From: Candidatus Limnocylindrales bacterium
GTDB taxonomy: Bacteria > Desulfobacterota > Binatia > UBA1149 > CAITLU01
Length of the DNA: 64,000 nucleotides
Assembly: GCA_035626395.1 (NCBI GenBank)
Contig: DASPNR010000023.1
Coordinates: 1-64,000, forward strand
Direction of reading: 5' to 3'
In this document: one piece after another, positions 1-10,899 of the stretch
How the letters are laid out: each line of letters opens with the position of its first letter
Position numbering within the stretch: the first letter of the stretch is position 1
Notes under the pieces: model-generated
The model's input: only the letters and a program-made list of their open reading frames with translations
Databases searched by the model: none
What the model was told of the DNA's origin: nothing
Made by a program: the position numbers and the translations under genes

Positions 1-150
1 TTCGACTTCGACCCGCTGCCCACGCTCCGCGGCCTCACCGAAGGCCGACTCACCGAGAGCGACCTCGGCGACTACGAGATCGAGATCACCCCGGACGCGC
101 CGCTCGTCGCCGACGCGGGCGCGTCCGGCCCCGCCTTCCCCTTCCACTGA
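1..150 (+). CDS. C-terminal end of an unidentified protein (5' end outside the window)
   Basis: The first 49 codons of the window are open in frame 1 and stop at TGA 148-150. The peptide is acidic, with a run DLGDYEIEITPDAPL, and ends in GPAFPFH. I recognise no family. The next gene, ettA, is convergent and its stop codon lies only 5 bp away. The composition fits coding DNA of this genome, so a real gene tail is likely, but nothing can be said about function. Confidence 0.5.
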   Translation, partial: FDFDPLPTLRGLTEGRLTESDLGDYEIEITPDAPLVADAGASGPAFPFH

Positions 151-155
151 CCGCC

Positions 156-1841
<1,686 letters not shown>

Positions 1842-2019
1842 AGGCCGGCTCGATTAGCCCGCGCGAGCCGCAACGTCTACGCGGCCACTGGCCCCCATCG
1901 CGGTCATTCGCGCGGCACATCGGCTGGAACCAGCGTCGCACCCTGGTGTAGAAGAACCGGTCGCGCTGGCTGGCAGCCGACACCGCCGGCTGCGCGCCGG
2001 CAAGGGGGATAGCAGCAAG

Positions 2020-3192
2020 ATGCCGTTGGATACCGTTCGCGTTCTTCTGGTCGACGATGATCCGGACTACCCGGTTCTGCTGCGCGATCTCCTGTCCGAC
2101 ATCGTCGACTGCAAGTACGAGATCGACTGGGCCTCCAGCTATCGCACGGCCTGCGAGCACATCCGCAGGAACACCTACGACGCCTACCTCGTCGACTACC
2201 GCCTCGGCGAGCACACCGGCCTCGATCTGCTGCGCAACGAGCTCGAGCGCGGCCGGCTGGGCCCCGTCATCGTCCTGACCGGCCAGGCCACGCGCGAGCT
2301 GGACCTGGAGGCGATGCAGGCGGGCGCGGCCGATTTCCTGATCAAGGGTGCCTTCCGCGCCGCCGACCTCGAGCGATGCATCCGCTATGCGATCGTCCGT
2401 CATCAGGAAAAGTCGGCGCCGGCCAAGGCCACGGGCGGCCCTTCGTCGCGGCGCATGGTCTGCTTCCTGGGCGCCAAGGGCGGGGTCGGGACGACCACTG
2501 TGGCCGTCAACGTGGCTGCCGCTCTGGCTCGCAGCGGCAAGCCGACGCTGGCCCTCGACCTGCATCCGGGGTTCGGCACGCTGGCGCTGCACCTGAAGGC
2601 AAGCGTACGCCAGGACCTCGGCGACCTGATGCGGCACGCCCCGGAGGAGATCAACGAGGTGTCCATGCGACACGCCGTCACCAGCCATGCCGGCGGCCTG
2701 GACCTGGTTGCCGCCCCGCAGCACGCACACAAGTACCGGACGATCACGCCCGAAGCCGCGCGCGCCATCGTCGACACGGCCTACCATATGAGCGCGTTCT
2801 CGGTGGTCGACCTGCCGAGCGACGGCTCGCTGGCCAATCGTGAAGCCATGTGGCGCTCGGCATTCGTCGGCCTCGTCGTCGAGCGCGAGCCGGCTTCGCT
2901 GGTGGCGGCCGAACGCATGCTCGAGCTGCTCGGAAGCTGGGGCATCCGCAAGGCGGTGGGCCTGGTGATCGTCGACCGCGGCAGCGGCTACACGCTGCCG
3001 GTCTCGGCAGTGGCGCAGAAGCTGGAGCGGCAGGTGTACGGCATCGTTCCTCCGGCGCGCGAGGCTCTCGAGGAGGCGGCGCACCGGCCGGCGCCGCTGG
3101 TCACCGCCAACCCCAACCACGAGGCCGCTCGCGCGATGGCCGCGCTCGCCGATCGCCTGGCCGGCGACGTGCTGCGTCCCATCGCCGTCTGA
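2020..3192 (+). CDS. Response-regulator receiver fused to a CpaE/MinD-like ATPase
   Basis: 390 residues. Residues about 1-125 form a receiver domain: the acidic pocket VDDDPD, the phospho-acceptor Asp in LVDYRLG, the conserved Thr in VLTGQ and the Lys in FLIKG. Residues about 140-385 form a ParA/MinD-type ATPase with deviant Walker A KGGVGTTT, which has Thr where most ParA proteins have the second Lys, as in CpaE/TadZ proteins. Family knowledge: CpaE-like proteins position Tad pili or other polar machines. No Tad pilus genes are in the window, so the partner is unknown. A purine-rich AAGGGGG lies upstream of ATG 2020. The following gene starts 22 bp after the stop, so they may be co-transcribed. 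Confidence 0.85.
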   Translation: MPLDTVRVLLVDDDPDYPVLLRDLLSDIVDCKYEIDWASSYRTACEHIRRNTYDAYLVDYRLGEHTGLDLLRNELERGRLGPVIVLTGQATRELDLEAMQAGAADFLIKGAFRAADLERCIRYAIVRHQEKSAPAKATGGPSSRRMVCFLGAKGGVGTTTVAVNVAAALARSGKPTLALDLHPGFGTLALHLKASVRQDLGDLMRHAPEEINEVSMRHAVTSHAGGLDLVAAPQHAHKYRTITPEAARAIVDTAYHMSAFSVVDLPSDGSLANREAMWRSAFVGLVVEREPASLVAAERMLELLGSWGIRKAVGLVIVDRGSGYTLPVSAVAQKLERQVYGIVPPAREALEEAAHRPAPLVTANPNHEAARAMAALADRLAGDVLRPIAV

Positions 3193-3214
3193 TCTCGCCT
3201 CCCCTGCCGCTGCC

Positions 3215-4417
3215 ATGAGCTGCCGATCGCGCCTGCGCAGCGTCGCACTCTGTGTCGGCGCCGGATTCGCCGTAGCCCTGTCGCTGACCGAGGCGCTGTG
3301 GCTGCAGGGGCGCTTCTTCCCCACCACGCCGCTCGTCGACTGGCTGCCGGCGATCAACGAGCCGCTGGACCGCTGGATCTGGTATCTGATGATCGCTGCG
3401 GCCATGGCCCTGGCCGTGCTGCCGTGGCGGCGCGCAGCCGCCGCCGCCGGCGCCGTGCTCTATTTCGGCTACAGCCTCTGGGACCAGCAGCGCTGGATTC
3501 CCTTCTTCAACGAAGTCGGCGCGCTGCTTCTGGTGCTGGCGATCCACCGCGGGCGCAGCGAGAAGGAAGCGCGCGAGGCGCTGGATGACTGCGGCATCGT
3601 CATTGCCCTGATCTACGTGTGGAGTGGGCTGCAAAAGCTCAACTACTGGTTCTACGTCAAGGTGTTCCCGTGGATGGTCGGCGCCTTCACGCCGCATCTT
3701 CCCGAGCCGGTCGCGCAGTGGCTGCTGGGATGCGCGGTCCTGGTCCCGTTCATCGAGGCGCTGACCGGCTTCGCGCTGCTGACGCTGCGCTGGCGGCGCA
3801 TCGGCATGTGGAGCGCCATCGCCATGCACGCCTTCATCCTGCTGTGCGTAGGGCCGCTCGGCCTGGGCGGCAACGTCCAGGTCTGGTTCTGGAACGTGGC
3901 CAGCGCGGCGCTCGTGTACCTGATCTTCGAGAGCAGCCCGACGCCGTTGCAGGAGATGCTGGCGCTGCGCGCGCGGCCGCTGCGAGCGGCGCTGATGGCC
4001 TTCTTCGGCATCGCGCCGATCCTCAACTTCGTGGTGCTGCCGGGCATCGGCCGCTGGGACGATTTCCAAGCCGCGACGCTGTATTCGGGCAACGAGTCTC
4101 AAGGCAAGGTGTACATGACGCCGCAGCTCGCGCTGCGCCTGCCCGAGCCGCTGCACGACCTCTTCGAGCGCGACGCCGATGGCCAGGTGCGGCTCGACCT
4201 GAAGGACTGGGCCTACTACGAGCTGAACGTCCCCGACTACCACGCGCAGCGGGTGCACGAGAACGCGGCGCGCCGGCTGTGCCAGTACCTGGGCAACCCC
4301 GATGGACTGGTGCTGCGCGCCGGCAGCAAGTCGGACGCGTTCACCGGCGAGCGCCGCATCCTCGAGCGGCGCTGCCGCGACCTCACCCCGGTGGTGGCCG
4401 CGCCGCGCGCCCGGTAG
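3215..4417 (+). CDS. Multipass inner-membrane protein of unknown function
   Basis: 400 residues with about seven to eight hydrophobic segments between residues 8 and 275 (for example near 10-30, 45-65, 70-85, 100-112, 125-140, 165-190, 200-215 and 250-275), followed by a soluble C-terminal tail of about 120 residues. Patterns such as GLQKLNYWFY and the stretch before FIEALTGFALL recall HTTM/DoxX-like or vitamin-K-carboxylase-like membrane proteins, but no catalytic motif is clear. It starts 22 bp after the receiver/CpaE-like gene on the same strand. I would leave the function open. Confidence 0.75.
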   Translation: MSCRSRLRSVALCVGAGFAVALSLTEALWLQGRFFPTTPLVDWLPAINEPLDRWIWYLMIAAAMALAVLPWRRAAAAAGAVLYFGYSLWDQQRWIPFFNEVGALLLVLAIHRGRSEKEAREALDDCGIVIALIYVWSGLQKLNYWFYVKVFPWMVGAFTPHLPEPVAQWLLGCAVLVPFIEALTGFALLTLRWRRIGMWSAIAMHAFILLCVGPLGLGGNVQVWFWNVASAALVYLIFESSPTPLQEMLALRARPLRAALMAFFGIAPILNFVVLPGIGRWDDFQAATLYSGNESQGKVYMTPQLALRLPEPLHDLFERDADGQVRLDLKDWAYYELNVPDYHAQRVHENAARRLCQYLGNPDGLVLRAGSKSDAFTGERRILERRCRDLTPVVAAPRAR

Positions 4418-4538
4418 GCCGGACGGCTTGTTTCCGAGGCCGGCGGGCGTATTGTTCGCGACTGGCCTTGCCGCCCCGAGCCCCATGCCCCGGCCCGCGG
4501 GACGGCTATCCAACACATCCCCAACCCAGGAGACACGA

Positions 4539-5525
4539 ATGCTTCAGCGTACCCTCGCCCCGCTCGCAATGGCGCTCTTGCTGCCCATCGCGGCGATGGC
4601 CGAAGAGATCGTCGCAACCGTCGGCGATCAGAACATCACCCGGTCCGAGCTCGAGAAGAGCGTCAAGGCCGAGCTCATGAAGAACGAGCAGGAGCGCTAC
4701 GAGATCCTCGAACAGGGCCTCGACAACATGGTCTCCGACAAGCTGCTGGAGATGGAGGCCAAGACGCGCGGCACGACGGTCGAGGCGCTGAAGCAGGAGC
4801 TGATGTCGGCCGAGGTGCCCGAGCCGACGGCCGAGCAGATCCAGGCGCTCTACGATCAGGCCAAGGAGCAGCTCGGCGGTCAGACCCTGGATCAGGTCAA
4901 GCCGCGCATCATCGAGTACCTGAAGGGCCAGGAGCGCGCCAAGAAAGCTCAAGCACTACTTGCAGAGCTGCGCACCAAGCACCCCACCGCGATCAAGCTG
5001 GCTCCGCCGACGGTCGAGGTCAGCGATGCCGGCCGCGAAGCCAAGGGACCGGCCAACGCCAAGGTCACCATCATCGCCTTCTCCGACTACGAGTGTCCGT
5101 TCTGCAAGCGGGCGGACGAGACCGTGCATCAGGTTCTCAAGGAGTACGAGGGCAAGATCCGGTACGTCCACCGCGACTACCCGCTGCCGTTCCACAAGAA
5201 CGCGCGCAAGGCGGCGATGGCCGCGCGCTGCGCGGGCGACCAGGGCAAGTTCTGGGAGTTCAACGAGGCATTGTTCAAGGCCACCGACATCTCCGAGCCC
5301 AAGCTCGGCGAGATCGCGACGACGCTGACGCTCGACAAGGCCAAATTCGACGAGTGCCTGGCCTCGGACAAGTACAAGACGATGATCGACGAGGACGTCG
5401 AGGCTGCCGGCGAGGCCGGAGTCTCGGGCACGCCCGCCTTCTTCATCAACGGCCGCATGCTCTCGGGCGCGCAGCCGCTGGAGCGCTTCAAGGCGCTCAT
5501 CGACGCCGAGCTGCAGAAGTCCTGA
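4539..5525 (+). CDS. Exported SurA-like/DsbA-like fusion, periplasmic thioredoxin-fold oxidoreductase
   Basis: 328 residues from ATG 4539, preceded by AGGAGA, with a Sec signal peptide ending near AMAEE at residues 20-22. The open frame extends upstream, but the ribosome-binding site and signal peptide decide this start. Residues about 22-145 are a charged helical region with VGDQNITRSELEK, as in the N-terminal chaperone part of SurA/PpiC proteins, without a parvulin domain. Residues about 160-328 are a DsbA/DsbG-like thioredoxin fold with the redox motif CPFC at 186-189 (SDYECPFCKR) and the cis-proline loop GTPAFF near 296. It is predicted to oxidise or isomerise disulfides of exported proteins, which suits a locus full of cysteine-rich secreted proteins. 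Substrates are not known. Confidence 0.88.
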   Translation: MLQRTLAPLAMALLLPIAAMAEEIVATVGDQNITRSELEKSVKAELMKNEQERYEILEQGLDNMVSDKLLEMEAKTRGTTVEALKQELMSAEVPEPTAEQIQALYDQAKEQLGGQTLDQVKPRIIEYLKGQERAKKAQALLAELRTKHPTAIKLAPPTVEVSDAGREAKGPANAKVTIIAFSDYECPFCKRADETVHQVLKEYEGKIRYVHRDYPLPFHKNARKAAMAARCAGDQGKFWEFNEALFKATDISEPKLGEIATTLTLDKAKFDECLASDKYKTMIDEDVEAAGEAGVSGTPAFFINGRMLSGAQPLERFKALIDAELQKS

Positions 5526-5531
5526 CGCGAA

Positions 5532-5597
5532 GCGGTCAGGCCTCGATTGTCCGACTTCGACCCGATGCGGTAGAAGCCGGCTGCGAGGCCTGACCGC
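5532..5597. repeat. 14-bp perfect inverted repeat with a 38-nt loop, probable terminator or REP-like element
   Basis: The arm GCGGTCAGGCCTCG at 5532-5545 is exactly complementary to CGAGGCCTGACCGC at 5584-5597. It begins 7 bp after the stop of the SurA/DsbA-like gene. No T-tract follows. It could terminate that transcript or be an extragenic palindrome; no second copy was noticed in the window. Confidence 0.5.
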
Positions 5598-5636
5598 GCG
5601 TAACGAAGCGGCGGCCCAGGGCGTCCTCCTTCCGCC

Positions 5637-6632
5637 ATGTCCGCTTCACCTGCCTCCTCGCAATCCGCCGCCGAGACATCCGAGCGCCTCGCTGCCGTCT
5701 TCGAGTCCGAGCGCGCGCGCCTGTGGGCCATCGCGTATCGGATGACGGGCTGCGCCGCCGATGCCGACGACATCGTTCAGGAGACGTTCGCCAAGGCCCT
5801 GGCCGCAAGCGCCACGCTGGCGGTCGAGGCGTGGCGGGGCTGGCTGACGCGAGTTGCGGTCAACGACGCCATCGACGTGCTGCGGCGGCGCAGGCGCCGT
5901 GGCTATCCGGGCGCGTGGCTGCCCTCCCCGATCGAATCGGCGGCCGCCCTTGCCGACAGCGAAAGTGCAGGCCCCGAGCAACGTTACTCGCTCGTCGAGA
6001 GCCTTTCCTTTGCATTCCTGCTGGCCCTCGAGGCGCTGTCGCCGAAGCAGCGTGCGGTGCTGCTGCTGCGCGAAGTCTTCGATCATCCTGCGGCCAGCGT
6101 CGCCGCCATGCTCGGCATGACCGAAGGCAACGTGCGCATCACGCACCTGCGAGCGCGGCGCCTGCTCGATGGCTACGAGCGCGAGCGAACGACGTCGCAC
6201 GTCCGAGAGCGCACGCAGCAGGCACTCGGCGAGCTCCTGCGCGGCCTGCTCGCGCAGGACGCTGCAGCCGTCGAAGCGCTTCTGGCCCGCGACGCCCGCG
6301 CGCTCACCGACGCCGGCGGCGAGTTCAACGCGCTGGCCAGACCGATGCTCGGCGCCGATCGCGTGGCGCGCCTGCTGCTGCGAGTGGCGGCCCGACGCGC
6401 CCCTGGCTCGGTCGTCGAGCTGCGCGAGCTCAACGGCGAACCGGCGCTCGTGATCGTCTACGCCAGGACGGAGAGGCGCCAGGCCCCCCGCGCCGTGCTG
6501 CGCTGCGAGCTCGACGGCGGCGGCCGCATCCGCGCCGTCCACGTCGTCCTGGCGACGCGAAAACTGCGGCACGTCCCCTTCCCCCCGGGCGGCGAAAGCG
6601 CAACCCCGCGAAAGGCTGCGGGTTCCGTATAA
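5637..6632 (+). CDS. ECF RNA polymerase sigma factor, SigJ-like with C-terminal SnoaL-type extension
   Basis: 331 residues, longer than a minimal ECF sigma factor of about 190. Sigma region 2 is visible at residues about 20-85 (AYRMTGCAADADDIVQETF) and region 4 at about 130-185 (LSPKQRAVLLLREVFDHP followed by the helix-turn-helix MTEGNVRITHLRARR). Residues about 195-320 match the extra SnoaL/NTF2-like domain of the SigJ (ECF41-type) family, which is known to modulate the sigma factor. Such sigma factors often sit beside a carboxymuconolactone decarboxylase, oxidoreductase or epimerase; none is adjacent here. The next gene is a large exported protein 143 bp downstream. No anti-sigma factor is seen, as expected for this family. 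Confidence 0.9.
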   Translation: MSASPASSQSAAETSERLAAVFESERARLWAIAYRMTGCAADADDIVQETFAKALAASATLAVEAWRGWLTRVAVNDAIDVLRRRRRRGYPGAWLPSPIESAAALADSESAGPEQRYSLVESLSFAFLLALEALSPKQRAVLLLREVFDHPAASVAAMLGMTEGNVRITHLRARRLLDGYERERTTSHVRERTQQALGELLRGLLAQDAAAVEALLARDARALTDAGGEFNALARPMLGADRVARLLLRVAARRAPGSVVELRELNGEPALVIVYARTERRQAPRAVLRCELDGGGRIRAVHVVLATRKLRHVPFPPGGESATPRKAAGSV

Positions 6633-6775
6633 ATCGCCGGAAAACCGCGAATCGACCGAAGCGCTGTCGACACGAGCCGCCGCGCCGCCAGGTGGGGAAA
6701 ACTTCTCCTACCCTGTTGATGCTGACACCGGGGTAAGTTTAGGGTCTGTCAGTATCCACCCTGGGAGGGACCGAC

Positions 6776-9514
6776 ATGACCGTCTCCAATGCGATCTCGA
6801 TGTTGAGTCTGGCCTCGGCTCTGACCGCGCTTGTGACCCTCGCTCATGCCCAGACGCCGCCCGCCGATCCGACGGCCACCGCGCGCCAGGCCGCGCCGAT
6901 CATTCTGACCGGACTGGACATTCCGGACTGGTCGCGAGCGGCAGCGGCGGTCGTCTGTCAGCCCTATCCCTCCGGCGCGCTGACCGGCGAGCGCACGGCA
7001 CACAACGGCACCACGTTCGTGCCGCCCGACGTCCGCGCGGGCGTCGATCCGAACCAGATCGTCGCCTTCGCCTGGCGCGGCACCGGCTTCGAAGAGATTC
7101 CGGTGCAGGTCGACGAGATCATGCCGTACTGCCTGGCCAACCCGAACTCGGACTTCGGCATCTATTCGGGAACCGACAAGGAGCTTTCGTACGCCTGGGA
7201 CGTGGAGAGCTGGAAGAAGGTGGCCGGCACCTGCACCGCCGAATACGACGAGGGCGAGTCGGCGACGCCCGACCCGGCGCCCACGCTCGATGACGACGAC
7301 GAGATCGTGTTCATGGCCTCGGACGCCGGCACGGTCGCGCCGTCAGGCGCGCCGCTTCCGTTCGGCGTCAACGCGCTGCACGCGGTGGCCATCGTCGATC
7401 CTCTCGCACCCACGACCGCCTCGTTCGTCTACCTCGGCCTCCGCGAAGGCGGCTCCGCCTTCGATGCGAGCAACGGCTACGTCTCCTACGTCCGCGATGC
7501 GAACGCGGACCAGTGGATCGATCGCTCGTTCTACGCCGACAACGACCCTGAGAAGCTCGGCAGCAGCAACACAGGCTATGGCCCCAACCTCAGCGGCACC
7601 GTCTGCGACGAGAACGGCGTGCCACGCAGCTCCAACGATCGCTTTCCCCGCGACGGCGTGACCGTGTCCACGGACACGTATCACTGGCGCGCAACCGGAC
7701 GATGGATGGTGCGCAACATCTCGGTCGCCAGACCCGGCGCGCCCGGCGTCTACGGGCCCGATCTCGTCGACCGCTGGAAGGGGCGGGCCTTCCAGCAGTC
7801 GCCGGATTCGACGATCTCGATCGTCGGCTTCGAGGACGAGCAGGTGAACTGGGAAGCCAACTCGGCGCTTCTCGGCGAGCTGACCGGCCCGGTGCGCGCG
7901 ATTCGCGAGACCTGGGGCGCCGACTCCGGCACCAACGTCACCAAGACCGAGGCCTTCTACCGCGACGTCGTCACCTACCGCTATCACGTGCGCGTGCATC
8001 CGATTCCTCCCGACGGTCTCTACACGTCGTGGGACTACAATGCGGGCGTGGCCACGACGTACTACAACACGCTCAAGCCCGGTGGCGTGGCCATCGACGG
8101 CGTCAACGACGACGTCGGCAACGTCGACGCGGTCGCCGGCCGCCCCGCGTTCTTCGACCTCAACGATCCGACGTTCAACGTGCCCTCGGCGCTGCTGAAC
8201 TGGGAGCAGGTCTCCGGCGCGGGCGATGCGGGATCGCTGGTCTACATCATCGAGATGAAGGGAGCGACGTCGGTCGAGAATTCGGCGGTGGTTCCCTACT
8301 ACCGCGACGACGCGTGCGTGGACGACGGAACCGGCGATGATCCGGTGCAGCGCCCGTGGCCGGGAGAATCGAGCACGGACCAGCGGGTCAAGGACGGCTA
8401 CGTCGCGCTTGCGGGCGGCACGCCCTACGAAGAGCTCGAGTGCATCCAGAAACAGGGGGCCTGGGGCGCCCACGGCGTCCACTACTTCGTGGACGGCGAC
8501 ACCGACAACGCGTTCCTGCCCGAGACCGTGACCGAGATCGACGCCCAGCAGTGGCAGTTCATGGTGCCGACCTCGGCTCCCACCAACGTCGGCGATGCCT
8601 ATGGCAACAACGTGCGCGTGCCGCTGCAGACGGCGGTCATTCCGGTGGCCGACGCACCCGCAGGCCTGCCGCCGACGGCTTCGAACGCGCAGGCGACGAC
8701 CGAGCGGGACCATCCGGTGACGGTGACGCTGAGCGCGGTCGACAACGACACGTGCGAGCTCGCGTTCCGCATCGTCGACGCGCCCGCCAACGGCGACGTC
8801 GGCGAGATCGCCGGCGCCGCATGCGCCGCCGGCTCGCCGCACAGCGACACCGCGCAGGTCACCTACTCGCCGGCCGACGGCTTCGTCGGCACCGATACGT
8901 TCACCTATGTCGCCAACGACGGCACCTCCGATTCGCAGCCCGCGACCGTGACCATCACCGTCACGCCGCCGCCTCCGCCCTGCGCGACCGGGCCGCAGGA
9001 CGGCTGCCGCCTGCCGGTCAAGGCGGGAAAGGCCAAGATCACGCTGCGCAACGGCAGCGACGACGAGGAAGAGCTGCTGTCGTGGCGGTGGACGAACGGC
9101 GAGGCCACGGCGACCGAGGACTTCGGCCATCCCAACGTCGACACCGCCTACGAGCTGTGCGTGTTCGATGCCGCGGGCGAGGCCGTGGCCGCCTTCGCCA
9201 CCGATCCCGAGCAGGACTGCAACGGCCGTCCGTGCTGGAAGCCGGTCTCGCGCGGATATGCGTTCGACCGGCGCGTCGAGGACGAGGAGACGGGCGACTC
9301 CTCCACCGCCAGGCTGACGCTGCGCGGCGGCGAGGAAGGCAAGGCCCGCATCACCGCCTCCATCCGCGGATCGCTTCTGGACGTGGGCGCCCTGCCGGCC
9401 GAGCAGCCCGTCTCGGTGCAGCTGCGCGCCAGCAACGGCGAGTGCTGGGAGGCGCTCTACAGCGCTCCGGCCAGGACCAACACGGAGTCCGAGTTCGTCG
9501 ACAACGCCGACTGA
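6776..9514 (+). CDS. Large exported protein with cadherin/Ig-like domain and a conserved C-terminal CWEA-type domain
   Basis: 912 residues with a signal peptide (residues about 1-26, ending AHAQT). GGGAGGGA lies just upstream of ATG 6776. Residues 30-630 are a large region I do not recognise, rich in Asp, Gly and aromatic residues. Residues about 640-725 form an Ig/cadherin-like repeat of the Big_9 type (FVGTDTFTYVANDGTSDS). The last 180 residues, from CATGPQDGC, contain KAKITLRNGSDDEEELLSWRW, a PCWKPVSRGY motif and CWEALYSAPARTN. I recall this arrangement as recurrent at the ends of exported proteins in Myxococcota/Binatota-like genomes. It is probably a surface or secreted protein. The preceding sigma factor might regulate it; that is inference. 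Confidence 0.8.
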   Translation: MTVSNAISMLSLASALTALVTLAHAQTPPADPTATARQAAPIILTGLDIPDWSRAAAAVVCQPYPSGALTGERTAHNGTTFVPPDVRAGVDPNQIVAFAWRGTGFEEIPVQVDEIMPYCLANPNSDFGIYSGTDKELSYAWDVESWKKVAGTCTAEYDEGESATPDPAPTLDDDDEIVFMASDAGTVAPSGAPLPFGVNALHAVAIVDPLAPTTASFVYLGLREGGSAFDASNGYVSYVRDANADQWIDRSFYADNDPEKLGSSNTGYGPNLSGTVCDENGVPRSSNDRFPRDGVTVSTDTYHWRATGRWMVRNISVARPGAPGVYGPDLVDRWKGRAFQQSPDSTISIVGFEDEQVNWEANSALLGELTGPVRAIRETWGADSGTNVTKTEAFYRDVVTYRYHVRVHPIPPDGLYTSWDYNAGVATTYYNTLKPGGVAIDGVNDDVGNVDAVAGRPAFFDLNDPTFNVPSALLNWEQVSGAGDAGSLVYIIEMKGATSVENSAVVPYYRDDACVDDGTGDDPVQRPWPGESSTDQRVKDGYVALAGGTPYEELECIQKQGAWGAHGVHYFVDGDTDNAFLPETVTEIDAQQWQFMVPTSAPTNVGDAYGNNVRVPLQTAVIPVADAPAGLPPTASNAQATTERDHPVTVTLSAVDNDTCELAFRIVDAPANGDVGEIAGAACAAGSPHSDTAQVTYSPADGFVGTDTFTYVANDGTSDSQPATVTITVTPPPPPCATGPQDGCRLPVKAGKAKITLRNGSDDEEELLSWRWTNGEATATEDFGHPNVDTAYELCVFDAAGEAVAAFATDPEQDCNGRPCWKPVSRGYAFDRRVEDEETGDSSTARLTLRGGEEGKARITASIRGSLLDVGALPAEQPVSVQLRASNGECWEALYSAPARTNTESEFVDNAD

Positions 9515-9524
9515 TCGAGCTCGC

Positions 9525-9555
9525 GGTCACGGCGGCCGGTGTGGCCGCCGTGACC
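9525..9555. terminator. Bidirectional hairpin between convergent genes
   Basis: A perfect 13-bp inverted repeat, GGTCACGGCGGCC (9525-9537) and its complement (9543-9555), with a 5-nt loop. It starts 10 bp after the stop of the exported protein and lies 20 bp before the end of the convergent acyltransferase. There is no T-tract. Position and symmetry argue for a shared terminator. Confidence 0.7.
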
Positions 9556-9574
9556 TCCGACGCCGCCGCGATCC

Positions 9575-10732
9575 TCAACGATCCGTCGCTTCCATTCTCG
9601 CCGCGCGTGCATTGATGCGGCGCCGCGCCGGCTGCTCGACCAGCAAGTAGGTGACCGAGGCAACCGCGAGCAGCAGAGCCAGCGCCAGTGCGAGCTGCGC
9701 AGCCTCGGCCGCCGCCACCGCCGCCGCCCCCTGCGGTCCGCCGTCGATGAGGTGCGAGAAGCCGGCGCGCCGTCCCGACCAGCGCAGGATCGGAAACAGC
9801 AGGCGCAGGATCAGCTCGAACACCGCCACGTGCATCATGTAGATCGAGTACGACAGTGCCCCCACCCGCTGCGCCGCAGACGCGTGCAGCGCGCGCGAAA
9901 CGAATCCCTGCTCATGAGCGAACACGTAGATGGCGGCGGCGAAGAGCAGCGGCGCCGCAATCGTCCACGCCTGATGCTCGGCCACCGCGACGAAGGCGGC
10001 GACCGCGGCCACGGCAGCGACCTCCAGGGCAGACGCGAACGGCAGTGCCTGCGCCCTGGTGCGGACGAACAGCACATACAGGAGGTGGCCGAGCAGGAAC
10101 CCGTAGAAGCAGCGGAAGATGCCGTAGTCGTCGGTCGCGTCCAGATGGCCGGCGAGAAGGTAGACGGCGGCTGCCGCGGCAACGATTGCGACCGCTTCGA
10201 CCGCATGCAGGGCGGGTCGCGGCCGCACCGTCAGGCACAGCAGGCCGAACACCACGCACACCCAGAACTCCAGGCCGATGCTCCAGCTCGGATAGTTCCA
10301 ATCCAGATGGTAGGCCGGATCGACGGCGGCAAGACCGAGCGGCCGCACCATCGCCAGATCCAGCAACAGTGACGTCACCGATTGACGGCCTGCCCACGGC
10401 AGCGGCTCGGCCTGTCCGCGGACGAGGAGCGGCGAAAGGAGCCGCACGGCAACCACTGCGGCCAGCGCGAACGCATGCAGCGGCCAGAGGCGGCCGAAGC
10501 GGCGCAGCACGAACGCCAGCCAATGGCGCGGCGACCGCATCCGCTCGGCGTAGGCATGCGCGATGACGAAGCCGCTGAGCACGAAGAAGAAGTCGACGAA
10601 CAGCCACGCCGAGCGAACGAACGATGCCTGACAGATCCGTGGGGGTACGGGCCATTCCTGGATGCAGAAGTGCAGCAGCGCCACCAGCAACGCGCAGATA
10701 CCGCGCCAGGCATCGAGAGTACGAAAGCGCAT
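9575..10732 (-). CDS. Acyltransferase-3 family integral membrane O-acyltransferase
   Basis: 385 residues from the ATG at 10732. The frame is open a further 21 codons upstream, but MRFRTLDAWRGICALLV is the typical family N-terminus. Eight to ten hydrophobic helices are visible. The family signatures are RTLDAWRG, the His in VALLHF (near residue 20) and the FVDFFFVLSGFVIAH segment near residues 45-60. Known members transfer acetyl, succinyl or other acyl groups to surface polysaccharides, lipids or secreted compounds from the inner membrane. It is divergent from the MFS transporter gene across 167 bp and convergent with the exported protein. The acceptor is unknown. Confidence 0.9.
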   Translation of the reverse strand: MRFRTLDAWRGICALLVALLHFCIQEWPVPPRICQASFVRSAWLFVDFFFVLSGFVIAHAYAERMRSPRHWLAFVLRRFGRLWPLHAFALAAVVAVRLLSPLLVRGQAEPLPWAGRQSVTSLLLDLAMVRPLGLAAVDPAYHLDWNYPSWSIGLEFWVCVVFGLLCLTVRPRPALHAVEAVAIVAAAAAVYLLAGHLDATDDYGIFRCFYGFLLGHLLYVLFVRTRAQALPFASALEVAAVAAVAAFVAVAEHQAWTIAAPLLFAAAIYVFAHEQGFVSRALHASAAQRVGALSYSIYMMHVAVFELILRLLFPILRWSGRRAGFSHLIDGGPQGAAAVAAAEAAQLALALALLLAVASVTYLLVEQPARRRINARAARMEATDR

Positions 10733-10899
10733 TGCTGCTGCCGATCCGTTGGTCCGCGAACCGCCCATCATCGCGCATCGACCGGATGGAACCAAGTTCG
10801 CAGCAGCCGCCGTACGCCCGTGCCGCCGGCGGCGACCAGCATCACCGGCGACGCGACGACCGAGTTGACTAGCGCACGGCCGTGCTTCAGTGCTGGCCC

